DNA from: Atherinomorus stipes
Lineage: Eukaryota > Chordata > Actinopteri > Atheriniformes > Atherinidae
DNA length: 64,000 nt
Assembly: GCA_023101725.1 (NCBI GenBank)
Contig: JALJCO010003488.1
Coordinates: forward strand, 160,367 to 224,366
Direction: 5' to 3'
Below are positions 1 to 10,417 of the stretch, one piece after another. The first letter of the stretch is position 1. Every line of letters begins with the position of its first letter. A program made the position numbers and the translations under genes. Below the pieces are notes generated by a model. That model was not told the DNA's origin, searched no databases, and saw only the letters and a list, made by a program, of their open reading frames with translations.

Positions 1-475
1 GCAGCGCACAGAGCGCACTGAAGTCCTCATCATAATCGTGGCTATTTACAGACTGATATAGCTGTACCGAGCCCTGACATGCTGTCTGTTTGCTGCCTCT
101 CGTAGATGAATCAGCGTTTATCCTCATATTACCCCCCACGCCTGCATCCAGGCTCCTTCGCTCTGCTCCCTCTGCCCTTATTGTTTGCTTGATACGTACA
201 AGCGAATCACGCCTCGTATTCTCTTTACAGCCTCAGAGGATTGAGAAAATGGCTCAATCATACGCCTTTTAGCCACTCATTTTTGTTGCTTATATTAATT
301 TCCGTCATGCCAGCAGTTTTTCACGCCTTTAGCCCTGCAAAATGAAAATGCCAACTCCTTTAAAAAAAAAAAAGGGTATATGAAACAACGTTAATGCTGC
401 AGATGCTTTTTTTCTGTTGTAATAACTTTAGCTTCACTGTGACTGCAGATTATCTGCTTGTATTTGGTGTTGTAG
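1..475. other. Intron upstream of the first visible dynein exon
   Basis: No convincing exon or known repeat is seen. An acceptor-like CTTTACAG near 231 is followed by only a short frame with an early stop, so I do not call an exon. The start of the gene lies further upstream, outside the window. Confidence 0.5.
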
Positions 476-602
476 ATACTCCAGCAGCTTGTGTAAGACT
501 TGGACGGAGACGGTGGGCGAGAGTGCTCAGTTCAACCTCAGTTTGCCGTTAATCAGCAGAGACCCGGACACTCAGCTGATCTCAGTCAACTTCAACCCGC
601 AG
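476..602 (+). CDS. dnah9: dnah9 exon 1 of window (tail)
   Basis: Acceptor TTGTAG and donor CAG|GTTGGT. The first base completes a codon; the exon then reads YSSSLCKTWTETVG and ends SVNFNPQ in phase 0. The TETVGESAQFNLSLPLISRD stretch is typical of the N-terminal tail (DHC_N1) of DNAH9/11/17. The tail dimerises heavy chains and binds intermediate chains. It runs in frame into exon 2 after a 241-nt intron. Confidence 0.9.
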
Positions 603-843
603 GTTGGTGCATTAAGCCCAAATGCTGGGAAGAAGTGATGGATGTCTTACTTGTAGCCATTCTCAGAGTAATAGAAGCCATTTCCACACTCTCAACCTTA
701 TTCTATTTTTCCTAATGTCTCCAGTAAGTAATAAAGGTTTGTGGTGTGTGCTGCCAAGAATATCCGCAGTCTGCAAACCCCTGAACTGATCTTACCTGCT
801 TTGTCTTATAGTGTTTCTAATGTTTTCCTCATTTTCTTCCCAG

Positions 844-990
844 CTGGCGTCTGTGCTCAGGGAGGTGAGGTATCTGCAGGGTAGCCAAACCGAGGCCGTA
901 CCAGAAAGCGCCGTGCAGATCTACACCTCCAGGGAGCAGCTGTGGCAGTATGTGGTCAACCTGGACCTCGCTGTTGTCCGATACAACAAG
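844..990 (+). CDS. dnah9: dnah9 exon 2 of window (tail)
   Basis: Polypyrimidine tract and TTCCCAG acceptor; donor AAG|GTTGGT; 49 codons, phase 0 at both ends. It encodes LASVLREVRYLQGS at the start and VVNLDLAVVRYNK at the end, the conserved tail segment following NFNPQ in this family. An open frame on the opposite strand over this exon is a shadow. Confidence 0.95.
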
Positions 991-999
991 GTTGGTGAA

Positions 1000-1690
1000 G
1001 ATCAGGTTCAAAGTTCCCAAACTTGAATGTATGCGAGGAAAGAAATGCAGCGTCACCTGCCAGCAGCCGACAGAGCTGTGGCTTCTGTCTGAAATCCAAC
1101 CCATCAGCCCTGAAAACAGCTTGTGCTCATTCAGTGAACTGAACTCAGATTTCACTCCCCATTTATTGTCTGTTGCAGTCAGAGTGAAAGAACACATAAG
1201 AATGCTGCAGCGATGTTTTTGGAAAACTAGTTGGGTGGAAACTCAGTTTGTTAACCCAGAGATGAAGGTAAACTCTGGGTGTTCTGTAGCAGAAAGAGAG
1301 ACACCATTAACTCTGAGAAATAAAACATTAGGTTCACCATCTCTCTCACCCTGAGCTGCAAACTGACATCATTTCCCTCAAATTGATTCCTCCCCTTTCC
1401 TTAGCTATGCAAACATTATTTTTTGGGAACTGGCTTCATATAAACACAGTTAAAGTGCTGATGACACGACCTTGACTCTCAAGTAATTTAGCAATACAAT
1501 ACAATACAACAAAGCAAAATCAGTAGTTCTGTGCAGTTAGAAGTCAATCAGACTATTATTCACGTAAATATCTGTGTTTAAAAGGCTAGCCGTCAGCATT
1601 TAGCCTCTCTATGACACAATGTCACGAGTAAAAGCAGTTGTGGTCGGCTTATGTTATGATCCCTGAGGGGAAATTAGGGCTCTGCATTTC
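1000..1690. other. Intronic sequence without recognised content
   Basis: An open frame continues past exon 2 but shows no dynein-like or other recognisable coding pattern. No known repeat ends were found. Confidence 0.4.
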
Positions 1691-1694
1691 ACCT

Positions 1695-1885
1695 ATCTCT
1701 GTACAGTAGAACCAGAGAGCAGTGGGCTGCTACTTAAAGCGCCCGGGGAGCAGTTGGTGGAGGTTAAGGACCTTGCTCAGGGGTCCACAGTGGTTCATCT
1801 GAATGTCGTGTCAGGGACTGGAACCCAGGTCCTCCGCGCCAAAGCCCGCGACATTACCACTAGGTGACCCACTCCCCAAATGTAT
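1695..1885 (-). repeat. tRNA-derived SINE head (probable)
   Basis: On the minus strand there is an A-box-like run CACCTAGTGGTAATG followed about 35 nt on by a clean B-box GGTTCCAGTCCC, the internal RNA polymerase III promoter layout of a tRNA-derived SINE. The body (CCTTGCTCAGGGG and neighbouring sequence) resembles a widespread fish repeat. It is not a functional tRNA gene: acceptor-stem pairing is not evident. Family name uncertain. Confidence 0.55.
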
Positions 1886-1899
1886 ATTCATTTACATGT

Positions 1900-2617
1900 A
1901 TATTCAAAGCGGTGGAAACCATGAAAGATGCTCCAGAACAGCGAGACTGGAACTGGTTTGTGTGGTGGATCATCAGACAGTTCAGAAGACTGTGATGATG
2001 CTGAGGAAGATGGGGACATCAGACCTTACAGGTTAGAACTGGACTTAGAACTGTAAGTCAGCTCCAAGACCTTCTCACAGAGCCCGGTCCACTGGTTCAG
2101 ATCCTGCAAGCAAGAGACCCCCACAGAGCAGACTGAGAACTGTAAGTAGACCCAGACCAGGACCAAGGGGACCCTTAACTGTTAAAGAGGTGCTTAGACC
2201 TGCACCAAGCGGTCCAAGACCAGCAAGGTACAAGGCAGGTGACAGAGGAGAGGCAGCCACGGCTAACTATTAGCTTGTGGCTAACCGCTAGCACACGGCT
2301 AACTCGCAGCAAATGACTAGCCTTCAAAAATGAGAAAATAACAACTTACACGTTCCAGGGGAGTTTTAAATACAGTAGTTCCTGTTTATAAAGATGAGGA
2401 TGGAGGTAAGGATGCATCTTTGGAAGGAGCCAGAAAAGTCCTGTGATGTCTGAGAAGTTCTGTGAAGTCCAGAGGAGACGCCGTCTCTGTTCAAAGCTGG
2501 ACATCACAGCTGAGTGAAGCAAACACTGATGAATGAAGAATAATCTGGCAGAAGTGACTGCAGCTCCATGTGTTAAAAGAATCATCACGTCCAGTAAACC
2601 GTGTCTGTAGACAGGAA
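1900..2617. repeat. Dispersed repeat related to 53440-53700
   Basis: The sequence shares runs with the interior of the hAT at 53440-53700: ATGAAAGATG near the start, ACTGGTTTGT, the phrase about CCTTCAAAAATGAGAA and AACAACTTAC followed by GTTCCAG. It contains purine-rich, TAGC-rich degenerate repeats. Probably a relic of the same transposon family; coding potential is not seen. Confidence 0.5.
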
Positions 2618-3736
2618 TAGGGGATTATCTCAGTTCCTGTTTCCGGAACTTGTAACATTTAACTGCTTTCTCTTCCGGCCCAGTTCACAGTAGCTGAATC
2701 CAATGTCACTGCTCCGTTCCACTTTGTAATTTCATTAAACGCCAACCCTACTTAAATTTTCATGGATTCCCGACTGAAGCAATGCTAAGGAATTAGTGGA
2801 TCAAAGTGATTCGCTGGGATGAAGGGCCGAACTTTATAATAAAACACGTTTGTCTGTAGCCGGCACTTCAATGATGCAGACAGCTAGCATTAGCAGGCTA
2901 GCGTTAGTTAGCTAGCGTTTGCTGACGTGCCTAACTTTGAGCGTCTGAAAACACACAAGCATCTGAAAATCAGGTCTGTACCCTCCTGTTTCCAGCGGAT
3001 GAACTGGGGACTGCCAAGAAAGGAGACCGCTTATAAAAGAGCATTTTCACAGATTTTGTGTATCAGACAAGGACATTGCCTCTTCACATAGCAGCAGCTG
3101 CACGTCAGCGCGACTGGGTGAACGTCATGGCCTATGCGTTTTTTTTTCTATTGCTTTATTGATGATAAAGGCCTAAGATCTGATTTCAGATGCTTGTTTG
3201 TTATCAAAAGCACAGTTGAGCACATCAGCTAACACTAGCCTGCTAACGCCAGCTGTAGTGTCATCTCACTAGCTACAAACAAACGTGCTACCTTGTTTTA
3301 TTATAAAGATCGTAGACTGTTATAATCGGTCTCCTTTCTTGGCAGTCCCTAGTTGTTTCACTGGAAACAGGAGAGTACAGACCCAATTTTCAGATGCTTG
3401 TGTGTTTTCAGACGCACAAAGTTAGGCACATCAGCAAACGCTAGCCTGCTAATGCCAGCTACAATGTAGCTGCATCATTGACGTGCCAGCTAAAAATAAA
3501 GGTGCTGCCTTGTTTTATTATAAAGCTCGGCCCTTCATCCCAGCGAATCGCTTTGATCCATTAATTCCTTAGCATCCCTTCAGTCAGGAATCCATGAAAA
3601 CAAAGTAGGGTTGGGGTTGTTTATTGGATTTACAAAGTGGAACAGAGCAGTGACATTGGATTCAGCCACTGTTGAACTGGCCCGGAAGAGGAAGTGGCTA
3701 AATGTTACAAGTTCCAGGAAGAGTGATAATCCCCTA
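2618..3736. mobile_element. Foldback (long inverted repeat) non-autonomous DNA element, copy A
   Basis: The ends are mirror images (TAGGGGATTAT at the left, ATAATCCCCTA at the right), and the match extends inwards for several hundred bases on each side, including the TTTGTAAAT/ATTTACAAA and AAGGGCCGAACTTTATAATAAAA segments. No transposase is visible. A shorter copy lies at 33398-34136 and interrupts a Tc1 element. Superfamily not assigned. Confidence 0.75.
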
Positions 3737-3739
3737 TTT

Positions 3740-4456
3740 TACTGGCAGAGACTGGAGGAGTTTCCTACAGCTAGACACTGGTAAGAGCACCTATTTTATC
3801 CTCTTTTAATGTATTTATGATCAGTAGGAAACATAAATAAACTCATGATGCTGACTTTATGAGCTTTTAAACGTTAACTGGCAATACAACAGAAGGCTGA
3901 GCCGTTACCGTCCATCTGTAAAACTGGAAAAGTAACTTAAAAAGTACAATAAACCCATTAAAATCCATATTGACAGCAGTGTCGTGCCCCCCCCCCCCCA
4001 GTGCTACATCACGTTTGGTTTCTGGGAACAGAACTTATGTATGCAGGCACGCCTGAAGAACGTTTTTGTCTATAAAACATGGCAAAAAATGTCAAAATCA
4101 TGTCATCAGCTCTTTAACCCTGCAGCGGGGACTAACTGGGTCCAGGGTCCAGTTTGTTGCATGCCTGAATCAAAATATTCAGGCATGGACTATGTGTAGA
4201 TTGGATTATATTTGCAGTGCCCGAAGTCTTTTCTCGTATTAACAAAGACAAATTAATAATGTGACTACACATTGGGGTGTCACACAGACTTGACAGTATA
4301 CCTGGATCCCACTGGCTGTTAAAACCAGTTTCCTGTTTTAGTTCTTGAGACTTAACAACACATCATAGGCACTGATATGAAAATGAGACTTGTGTTCACA
4401 TTTGGTGGTAGATAAAGAATCACATGAGAAATGCGTGTGCTTGTGTTTGGCTGCAG
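3740..4456. other. Intronic sequence without recognised content
   Basis: Apart from a poly-C run at 3987-4000 nothing is recognised here before exon 3. Confidence 0.4.
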
Positions 4457-4565
4457 GTGATGCTGTCTGTGCTGGACGTGGAGCGTCCTCTGGTTCAGGA
4501 CCAGCTCAGGGACATGGACGCTCGGCTCAGAAAGGCAGAGGAGAGCCTGAACTGGAACAGCCCAG
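4457..4565 (+). CDS. dnah9: dnah9 exon 3 of window (tail)
   Basis: Acceptor GGCTGCAG, donor CCAG|GTCTGG; starts in phase 0 and ends one base into a codon. It reads VMLSVLDVERPLVQDQL and then a charged helical run ending ESLNWNSP. With exon 2 it restores the continuous family motif RYNKV...ERPL, so no exon is missing in the 3.5-kb intron between them. Confidence 0.94.
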
Positions 4566-6775
4566 GTCTGGTTTGATGAGTAACAGACTCAGATTCTGAG
4601 AAATGATTCATTTAAGTGCCACAATATGATTAGCTGATTTTTGATTTACTGCAGTGATTCACACTGATGGCTTCGGCCGCTCCTGTCCCCGTTGTATGAT
4701 GTACAACGCCATTCTTACTCCACTCTGTGGGGATGTGTGACTAATGATATCTTTCCTGCAGCATTTAAAACTTCTATTACAGTTCGAAAGCAACACGTCT
4801 TCAGAGCTCTGAGTTATGCAGACTAGGGGTGTAAGAAAATATCGATATGCTGATATATTGCAATATTTTGTGTTGTGATATCATATCGATATTAAAAAGC
4901 ACTGTATCGATATTTGTAATAATTAAATCTTGCGAGATCTTGTTGCATTAGCAGCAGTCCAGCATGTCTAAAAGTCCCTGTTATCCTGGAAGAACTTCAT
5001 ATCCCAGCATTCCTTTCAGAGTCATGTGACTACGGTGCAGCTGCAGCTGCTACAGACTGACTTGCTTTGAAGCTGCTTATAATATGTCTGATTTTAAGTT
5101 GTTGGTTAAGTTACCAAGTTGTCAGAAAAATTAGAATTAGACACATGTTGGCTAATACCTGCTAGTATCTGATGTATGGTAGTATCTAATACCTACTGAA
5201 TGGTTTTGGTTTTAGCTTTGTGGAGACTTTTTACTTAGTTGTTAGTAATCTTTTAATAAGTTGAGAACTTTGGAGGGAACATGTTAGATAACTTATTTAC
5301 TTAAGTTGAAAAGTTAACTAAAATGAGTTAGGGATGGTGAGGGAGCAGGTTTCCAAATGCAGTTCCTTTTAAAATAAATTGGGATATAAAATGAGGGTTT
5401 ATAAATGATGTTGGTGTGTATGTGCTGCTCTAACTGTTTGTTTTTCTGTTTTACACTCTATCAGAGCTGCTGAGGACAGAGAAGTGGGAGATGTGTGTAA
5501 AACTCATTGTGTAATAGAAAAGTTGGAATTGTGTGCAGGGAAAAATTAAATTAAAATAGGATGATTAGGCAGTTACGTAAATTTTAGTAGAAAGTACTTT
5601 GTTTTTACTTATCACTAAGTTTCTTATTGAGGAGAGAGTTTGCATATTTTTTAAGTAAAGCCAACTTATTAGAATTTACAGTGTACTAGTATCTGATATA
5701 TGGCAGCATTGCTGATGTTTAATGTAACTTTGAAACCTGATTACTTTGATGAAGTGAAGTGTAACTCAACATTATTTAAGGTGAGACACTACAAGGCAAA
5801 TAGGGTAAAAAATTTAACTAACTGGTATCACCATGAAACTTTCCTGGTTTATTCCTCACGTTAGGGCTATCATTTTTTGTATTGCAAGTTTTCTGAAATT
5901 TTATATTGAAATATGCAAATTAGGTGTTATATAGCCAAAAATGGGCTAATTTGCAGACATTTCTTGGAAACAAATCTAACCACTGGATTAAGCCAGGGTC
6001 AAGGTTTCTTTTTAATTTTGTTTACGTAATAAAGTCAAAAGTTTTTACAGAGGGGATTTGTCATTTGTCATTTCTCAATTTAGACTATAGCTACTGTCAG
6101 CAACCAGAAAAAAAATCATTTTTTGGCATATTTTTGGGATGAAATGTTCTATAAATCAAGCTGTGAATGAGATATCAAAAAATCCTTCTGTAAAAACTTA
6201 AAGACTACAGTCAGGAGCAAAACTTGAAAGTTTGGTTTCTGTAAGTGCTCCTGAAGTGGAGATTTTTTTTAGCCAGAGTAAGAAAAAGCAAATTTTAAAG
6301 GAGTGATGACATAGCAGTTAAAAACTAGTTTATGTTGTTGGCATTACTGCATATGTAAATACTCCAAAGAAAAAACCAGCATTTTTTTCAGCGGAGTATT
6401 GTTTTGAAACGCCGGACCTCACTTCCTCAGTAATACAGTTGGGTCCGGTGATGATATGGAGCTTTACCCGGAGACCACGTTGACTTCATTTTGATTGGCT
6501 ACACCTTATTTGGCTATGACCTTATTTGGAGAATCTAGGTCAAGCTGCGGTCGGACTTTGCTAAAGGCTAACTGCTAGCAACATGGGCGTTTCAGACAGT
6601 GAGCTACGTTTATCAGACAAGACAGCATTTAGAAAATAAATAAACTTACAGGTAATGACAAGGTTGTGGCCCCCTCCCTCAGTGTTACTGCAGAAGTTTT
6701 CTTTTGAATCCATTTGTTTGAAAACCCAGACCTGACTGCACAGAAGTTACTACTAGCTCCATACACGCAGCTGAA

Positions 6776-6945
6776 TCATACAGGGAGGGGAGGGGGGAGC
6801 GGACGGTGCATAGACCGTTAGGGGGGGGGGCGAGTGGTGGGGGGGGGGGGGGGGGAGGGGGGCGGGGGGGGTTTTGTGTGGGGGGGGGGGGGGGGGGGGG
6901 GACATCGTTAGGAGACAGGGCGGTGGGGGGTGGGGGCGCTGTTTA
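6776..6945 (+). repeat. G-run cluster, potential G-quadruplex DNA
   Basis: Several uninterrupted G tracts (up to about 19 G) separated by short spacers lie on the + strand, which is the non-template strand of dnah9. Such sequence can form G-quadruplexes. Exact run lengths are likely to contain sequencing error. Confidence 0.7.
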
Positions 6946-6982
6946 CTTGATAGTGTGCTCTTATTGGAGCAATTAAATTACG

Positions 6983-7091
6983 TAGAATGATAGAACTACG
7001 TAGAATGGTGAACTCGGATGGGTGGGTGTGGATGATAGAACTACGTAGAATGGTAGAACTACGTAGAATGATAGAACTACGTAGAATGATA
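6983..7091. repeat. Short tandem repeat, about 19-20 bp unit
   Basis: Five or six copies of GATAGAACTACGTAGAATG-like units are seen, interrupted once by a G/T-rich spacer. ACTACGTAG within the unit is close to a perfect palindrome. Confidence 0.75.
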
Positions 7092-7439
7092 AGCTGCTGT
7101 CTGATTCAACTGTTTCTGAGCAGAGAGACAAAGCTGACAGACCATAAACAGGAACTTTGATTCTCACTCTGGACATTCACATGGCTTCATCAGTGCACAA
7201 CAGATCATATTATACCCCCAAAACCCCGGAAAAGTGAAATTTGATGTCATGGCACCTTTAAGAAAAACGGCCTTTAAAGTTTTAGATTGTAAAATCCTCC
7301 ATGTTTTTGTTCTAAAACACCATTTACAGACATCACATCCAATCAAATTCATGAGAACAACTAAGCAGAACATTTCTAGCTCATAAAAAATTATAAATAT
7401 CTAACACAGCATGGCCGCTCTCCTGATGGTTTTCCATGC

Positions 7440-7582
7440 CTCCCTGCACCAGCACAGCTGACTCAAATTAAATTAATCTAAAAGCCTCTGAATTTGAGTC
7501 AGGTGTGTGTTGGAGAAGGAAGACATGGGAAACCTGCAAGGATCGTGGCCCTCGAGGACCGGACCTGGACACCCCTGCCTTA
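7440..7582. repeat. Dispersed fish repeat ending GTGGCCCTCGAGGACC
   Basis: GAGTCAGGTGTGTGTTGGAG followed by AACCTGCAAGGAT, GTGGCCCTCGAGGACCGGA and GGACACCCCTG is a common teleost repeat. A weaker copy lies at 30268-30355 with the same order of blocks. Confidence 0.55.
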
Positions 7583-7749
7583 AGTGAATGAATCACACCA
7601 GCAATCTTTATACACTGCTTTGAATACTATGCTGTAAACACAATATCGGTATATATCTTATTGCTTACAGTATCGCAATATATCGTATCGTTGCTTCTGT
7701 ACTGCGATACGTATCGTGTCTCCAGATTCTTGCCAATATTTACCCCTAA

Positions 7750-8250
7750 AGGCCCATGTTTGAGGCAGAAGACGGATATGCAGATGGATGGACAGTTTCA
7801 TCCGTCGTGTGCGTCGGTTATGCACATCATTTGGTGACTTTTCGAGGGGCTTGTTGGTCAATCGCTTGAAGCAGGAGACAGAGCAATTCCACCGAAAACC
7901 GCAGGATCAGTGTTGAGCTGTGTAGCTGATATGCAGCCAGCGAGAGGAACAAACCAGAGAAGAAGAATGGGAACCGGAACAGAAACAATATAAAAACCGC
8001 TGGGGCCAAATGGGCCAAGAGAAGCACCTGAGAAAGAAGACACCAAACAAACAAAGAAGACCATCTGTAGACATGGCTGGAGCTTTTGAGGAGAGGCTGT
8101 GCGAGTATGTCCAAAAATATGCTGTATAACATCACATCGCCAGGGCACAGGGACAGGTAGCGCTGTCGCCTCGTGGACAAACTGGTTTATGAACCATGAG
8201 AACGGAGAAGATGCATGGAAGTATGAAGGCAGCCACACAGGGCGACACTT
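7750..8250. mobile_element. PIF/Harbinger-like MITE, truncated copy
   Basis: It begins AGGCCCATGTTTGAGG directly after a TAA trinucleotide and is an inverted relative of the complete copy at 37804-38354: both share CAAGCCCCTCGAAAA, the CCAGAG region and the CCTGTGTGGCTGCC block on opposite strands. The far end is lost; the sequence switches near 8250 to a scrap of Tc1 transposase sequence (GACCATGTCCATCCCTTTAT). Confidence 0.7.
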
Positions 8251-8464
8251 GAAAAGGGCGTCGCCAGGGAGTATTGTTGATGACCATGTCCATCCCTTTA
8301 TGATCTCAGTGGAGCATCTTGTTATGACTATCGGTCGGTCTTTCCCAGTCTTCCTTATCCGGTCTCCAGCTGGTGCAAATCTCTGCTGTACTCAAAACAT
8401 GAATCTTTGGCTTACATGATTTTTTTGTCAACAGGTTTCACATGATTATGTCACTTCAACTGAA

Positions 8465-9790
8465 AAGAATCAGAATCAGAATCAGAATCAGAATCAGAAT
8501 TCTTTTTTGTCATTATATCTCAGATACAACGAAATTGCTACAGCTTCTCATCGCAAAACAGTGCAACAACAAAAGTGCAGATTAAAAAGAATAAATACGT
8601 AAAAATATAAAAATATAAAAGAAGAAGGAGACAGTGCAGTATGGGAGCAGTATATAACCTAAGAATGTCTGTGGTAATTGCACTAGAGAATATTGCACTT
8701 GTTTGTGTTCAGGGTGAATTCTCACAATGATACAGTTACAGTTGTTTTTGTGAGGCGTTAGGGCAACAACAGCTCTCGGGAAGAAGCTGTTCCTCAGTCT
8801 ATTGGTTTTTGTCCTTATTGCCCTGAAACGCCTCCCAGATGGGAGGAGCTGAAAAGAGATGACAGGGGTGGGAGGAGTCCCTGACGATGCTCTGGGCTCT
8901 CCTGAGGCAGCGGGTGGAGTAGATCTCCTCCAGGGAAGGGAGCGGGCAGCCGGTCAGTCTCTGGGCCGTGTTAATGACCCGTTGGAGCCGCTTCCTCTCT
9001 GCTGCAGTGCAGCTAGAGAACCACAGCGAGATGCCGCAGCTCAGCACTGACTCCACAGAGCAGCGGTAGAAGGACCGCAGCAGCTCTGGTCTCAGGTTGT
9101 TCTTCCGGAGAATCCTCAGGAAGAACAGTCTCTGCTGCGCCTTCTTCAGGATCGCCGTAGAGTTGGTCGTCCACGTCAGATCCTCGCTGATCTGGGTGCC
9201 CAGGAACCTGAAGTTCGGCACCATCTCCACCCTGTCCCCGTTGATGGTGATGGGCTGTATGTCCTGTTTGCACCTCCGAAAGTCAACGATGAGCTCCTTT
9301 GACTTGGAGGTGTTCAGGCTCAGGTTGTTGTCCGTGCACCATGCAGACAGACGCTCCACCTCTGCCCTGTATGCAGTCTCATCCCCTCCTGAGATGAGCC
9401 CCACCACCGTGGTGTCATCCGAAATTAATAATGGTGTTGTTCGGGTGGGTGGGGGTGCAGTCATGGGTGTAGAGGGTGTAGAGCAGGGGGCTCAGCACAC
9501 AGCCCTGTGGAGAGCCAGTGCTGGTCTTCAGTGAAGAGGACAGGTGGTGTCCTACTCTCACCCTCTGGGAGCGGTCTGTCAGGAAGTCCATAATCCAACT
9601 GCACGTGCTGTTGGGGAGGCCCAGATCCCCCAGTTTGCTCACCAGCCGGCTCGGGATGATGGTGTTGAAGGCCGAGCTGAAGTCCAGGAAGAGCAGCCTC
9701 GCGTAGCTCCCTCGCTGCTCCACGTGGGTCAGCGTTGTGTGCAGGGCAGTGGCGATGGCGTCCTCTGTGGACCGGTTGGCCCTGTAGGCA
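8465..9790 (-). mobile_element. 5'-truncated LINE, Rex/L2/CR1-type, reverse transcriptase relic
   Basis: On the minus strand two frames (9723-9415 and 9464-8799) encode the C-terminal part of a non-LTR reverse transcriptase: [31 protein letters not shown], then [27 protein letters not shown] and [11 protein letters not shown]. The two frames meet inside the catalytic F/YADD box, where about two bases are missing, so the enzyme is dead. The 3' end is a short tandem tail, AGAATC on the + strand, at 8467-8503. The 5' part is absent beyond about 9790, the usual LINE truncation. No endonuclease domain remains. Confidence 0.85.
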
Positions 9791-9799
9791 AACAGTTAA

Positions 9800-10415
9800 A
9801 AAAGTTAATCATAGTTTGTTGTTCACGGTACTTAAATAAATTGTGTTCATACAACACATATATATTATGTAGGGATAACAAGAGACAAAATCACATTAAG
9901 ATAACTTAAAAAAATTATTTAATCCAACAAACACCTATTTTATATGTTAACTGAACATAAATTGTTTAAATAAAGTCAACAACTGCTCTGATTCACTTTT
10001 TCAGTGTACGATTCTTAAGAGGTACACGAAAAAAGAGAGCACATTTCTTCAGTCCTACCTTCATTGAACTGGTTGTCTGTTATATTTAGGGTTAATTTTA
10101 AAATTCTTTGTTTGAGTGACCTAGCCCCACCCTACTTCTCCCAGCTGCCATGTCCAAACTCCTTCCCAGTCCCTCAGGACAGCTAACCAGTTGCTCCTGG
10201 ATGTGTTGAAGACTCGGCAGAGGCTCAGAGGTGACAGAGCTTTTGAAGCTTTTGTTTTAAAACTTGCTGCCACTGCATTAATTCAGGTATCTGCACTGGC
10301 CATGTTCAAATCTCAGCTGAGATTTATGTCTTTGGCCCATTCTAATTTCTCTATTTTATCCCTTGCCATTTAACACAAAGCAACAAGGGGTAGAGATGAA
10401 ATTTCCCCTTTAAAA
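9800..10415. other. Intronic sequence with possible second LINE scrap
   Basis: Around 10050-10370 the + strand carries text (CCTACCTTCATTGAACTGGTTG, then CAGCTAACCAG and GCAGAGGCTCAGAGG) reminiscent of a LINE 3' region, but no domain can be read. The rest is unassigned. Confidence 0.3.
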
Positions 10416-10417
10416 CT

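Larger units (their letters stand above)
4824..7748. mobile_element. Degenerate hAT-like element or composite
   Basis: The left end TAGGGGTGTAAG with ATCGATA-rich sequence and the right end with CGATA-rich sequence and TTTACCCCTA look like the termini of one hAT-type element. The left interior (near 4930-5010) is shared with another relic at 39400-39510. No transposase frame survives. The region also holds G-runs and a short tandem repeat. A matching 8-bp target duplication was not found, so the pairing of the ends is inference. Confidence 0.4.

Noticed and set aside
231..272. Additional dynein exon after CTTTACAG
   Set aside because: The frame hits a stop after about a dozen codons and shows no dynein motif.
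829..1197. 122-residue minus-strand ORF
   Set aside because: Antisense shadow of dynein exon 2 and its intron; no family resemblance.
1795..1870. Functional tRNA gene on the minus strand
   Set aside because: A and B boxes are present but no acceptor stem or complete cloverleaf can be drawn; a SINE head fits better.
8099..8419. 106-residue + strand ORF
   Set aside because: It spans the joint between a truncated Harbinger MITE and a scrap of Tc1; chance frame.
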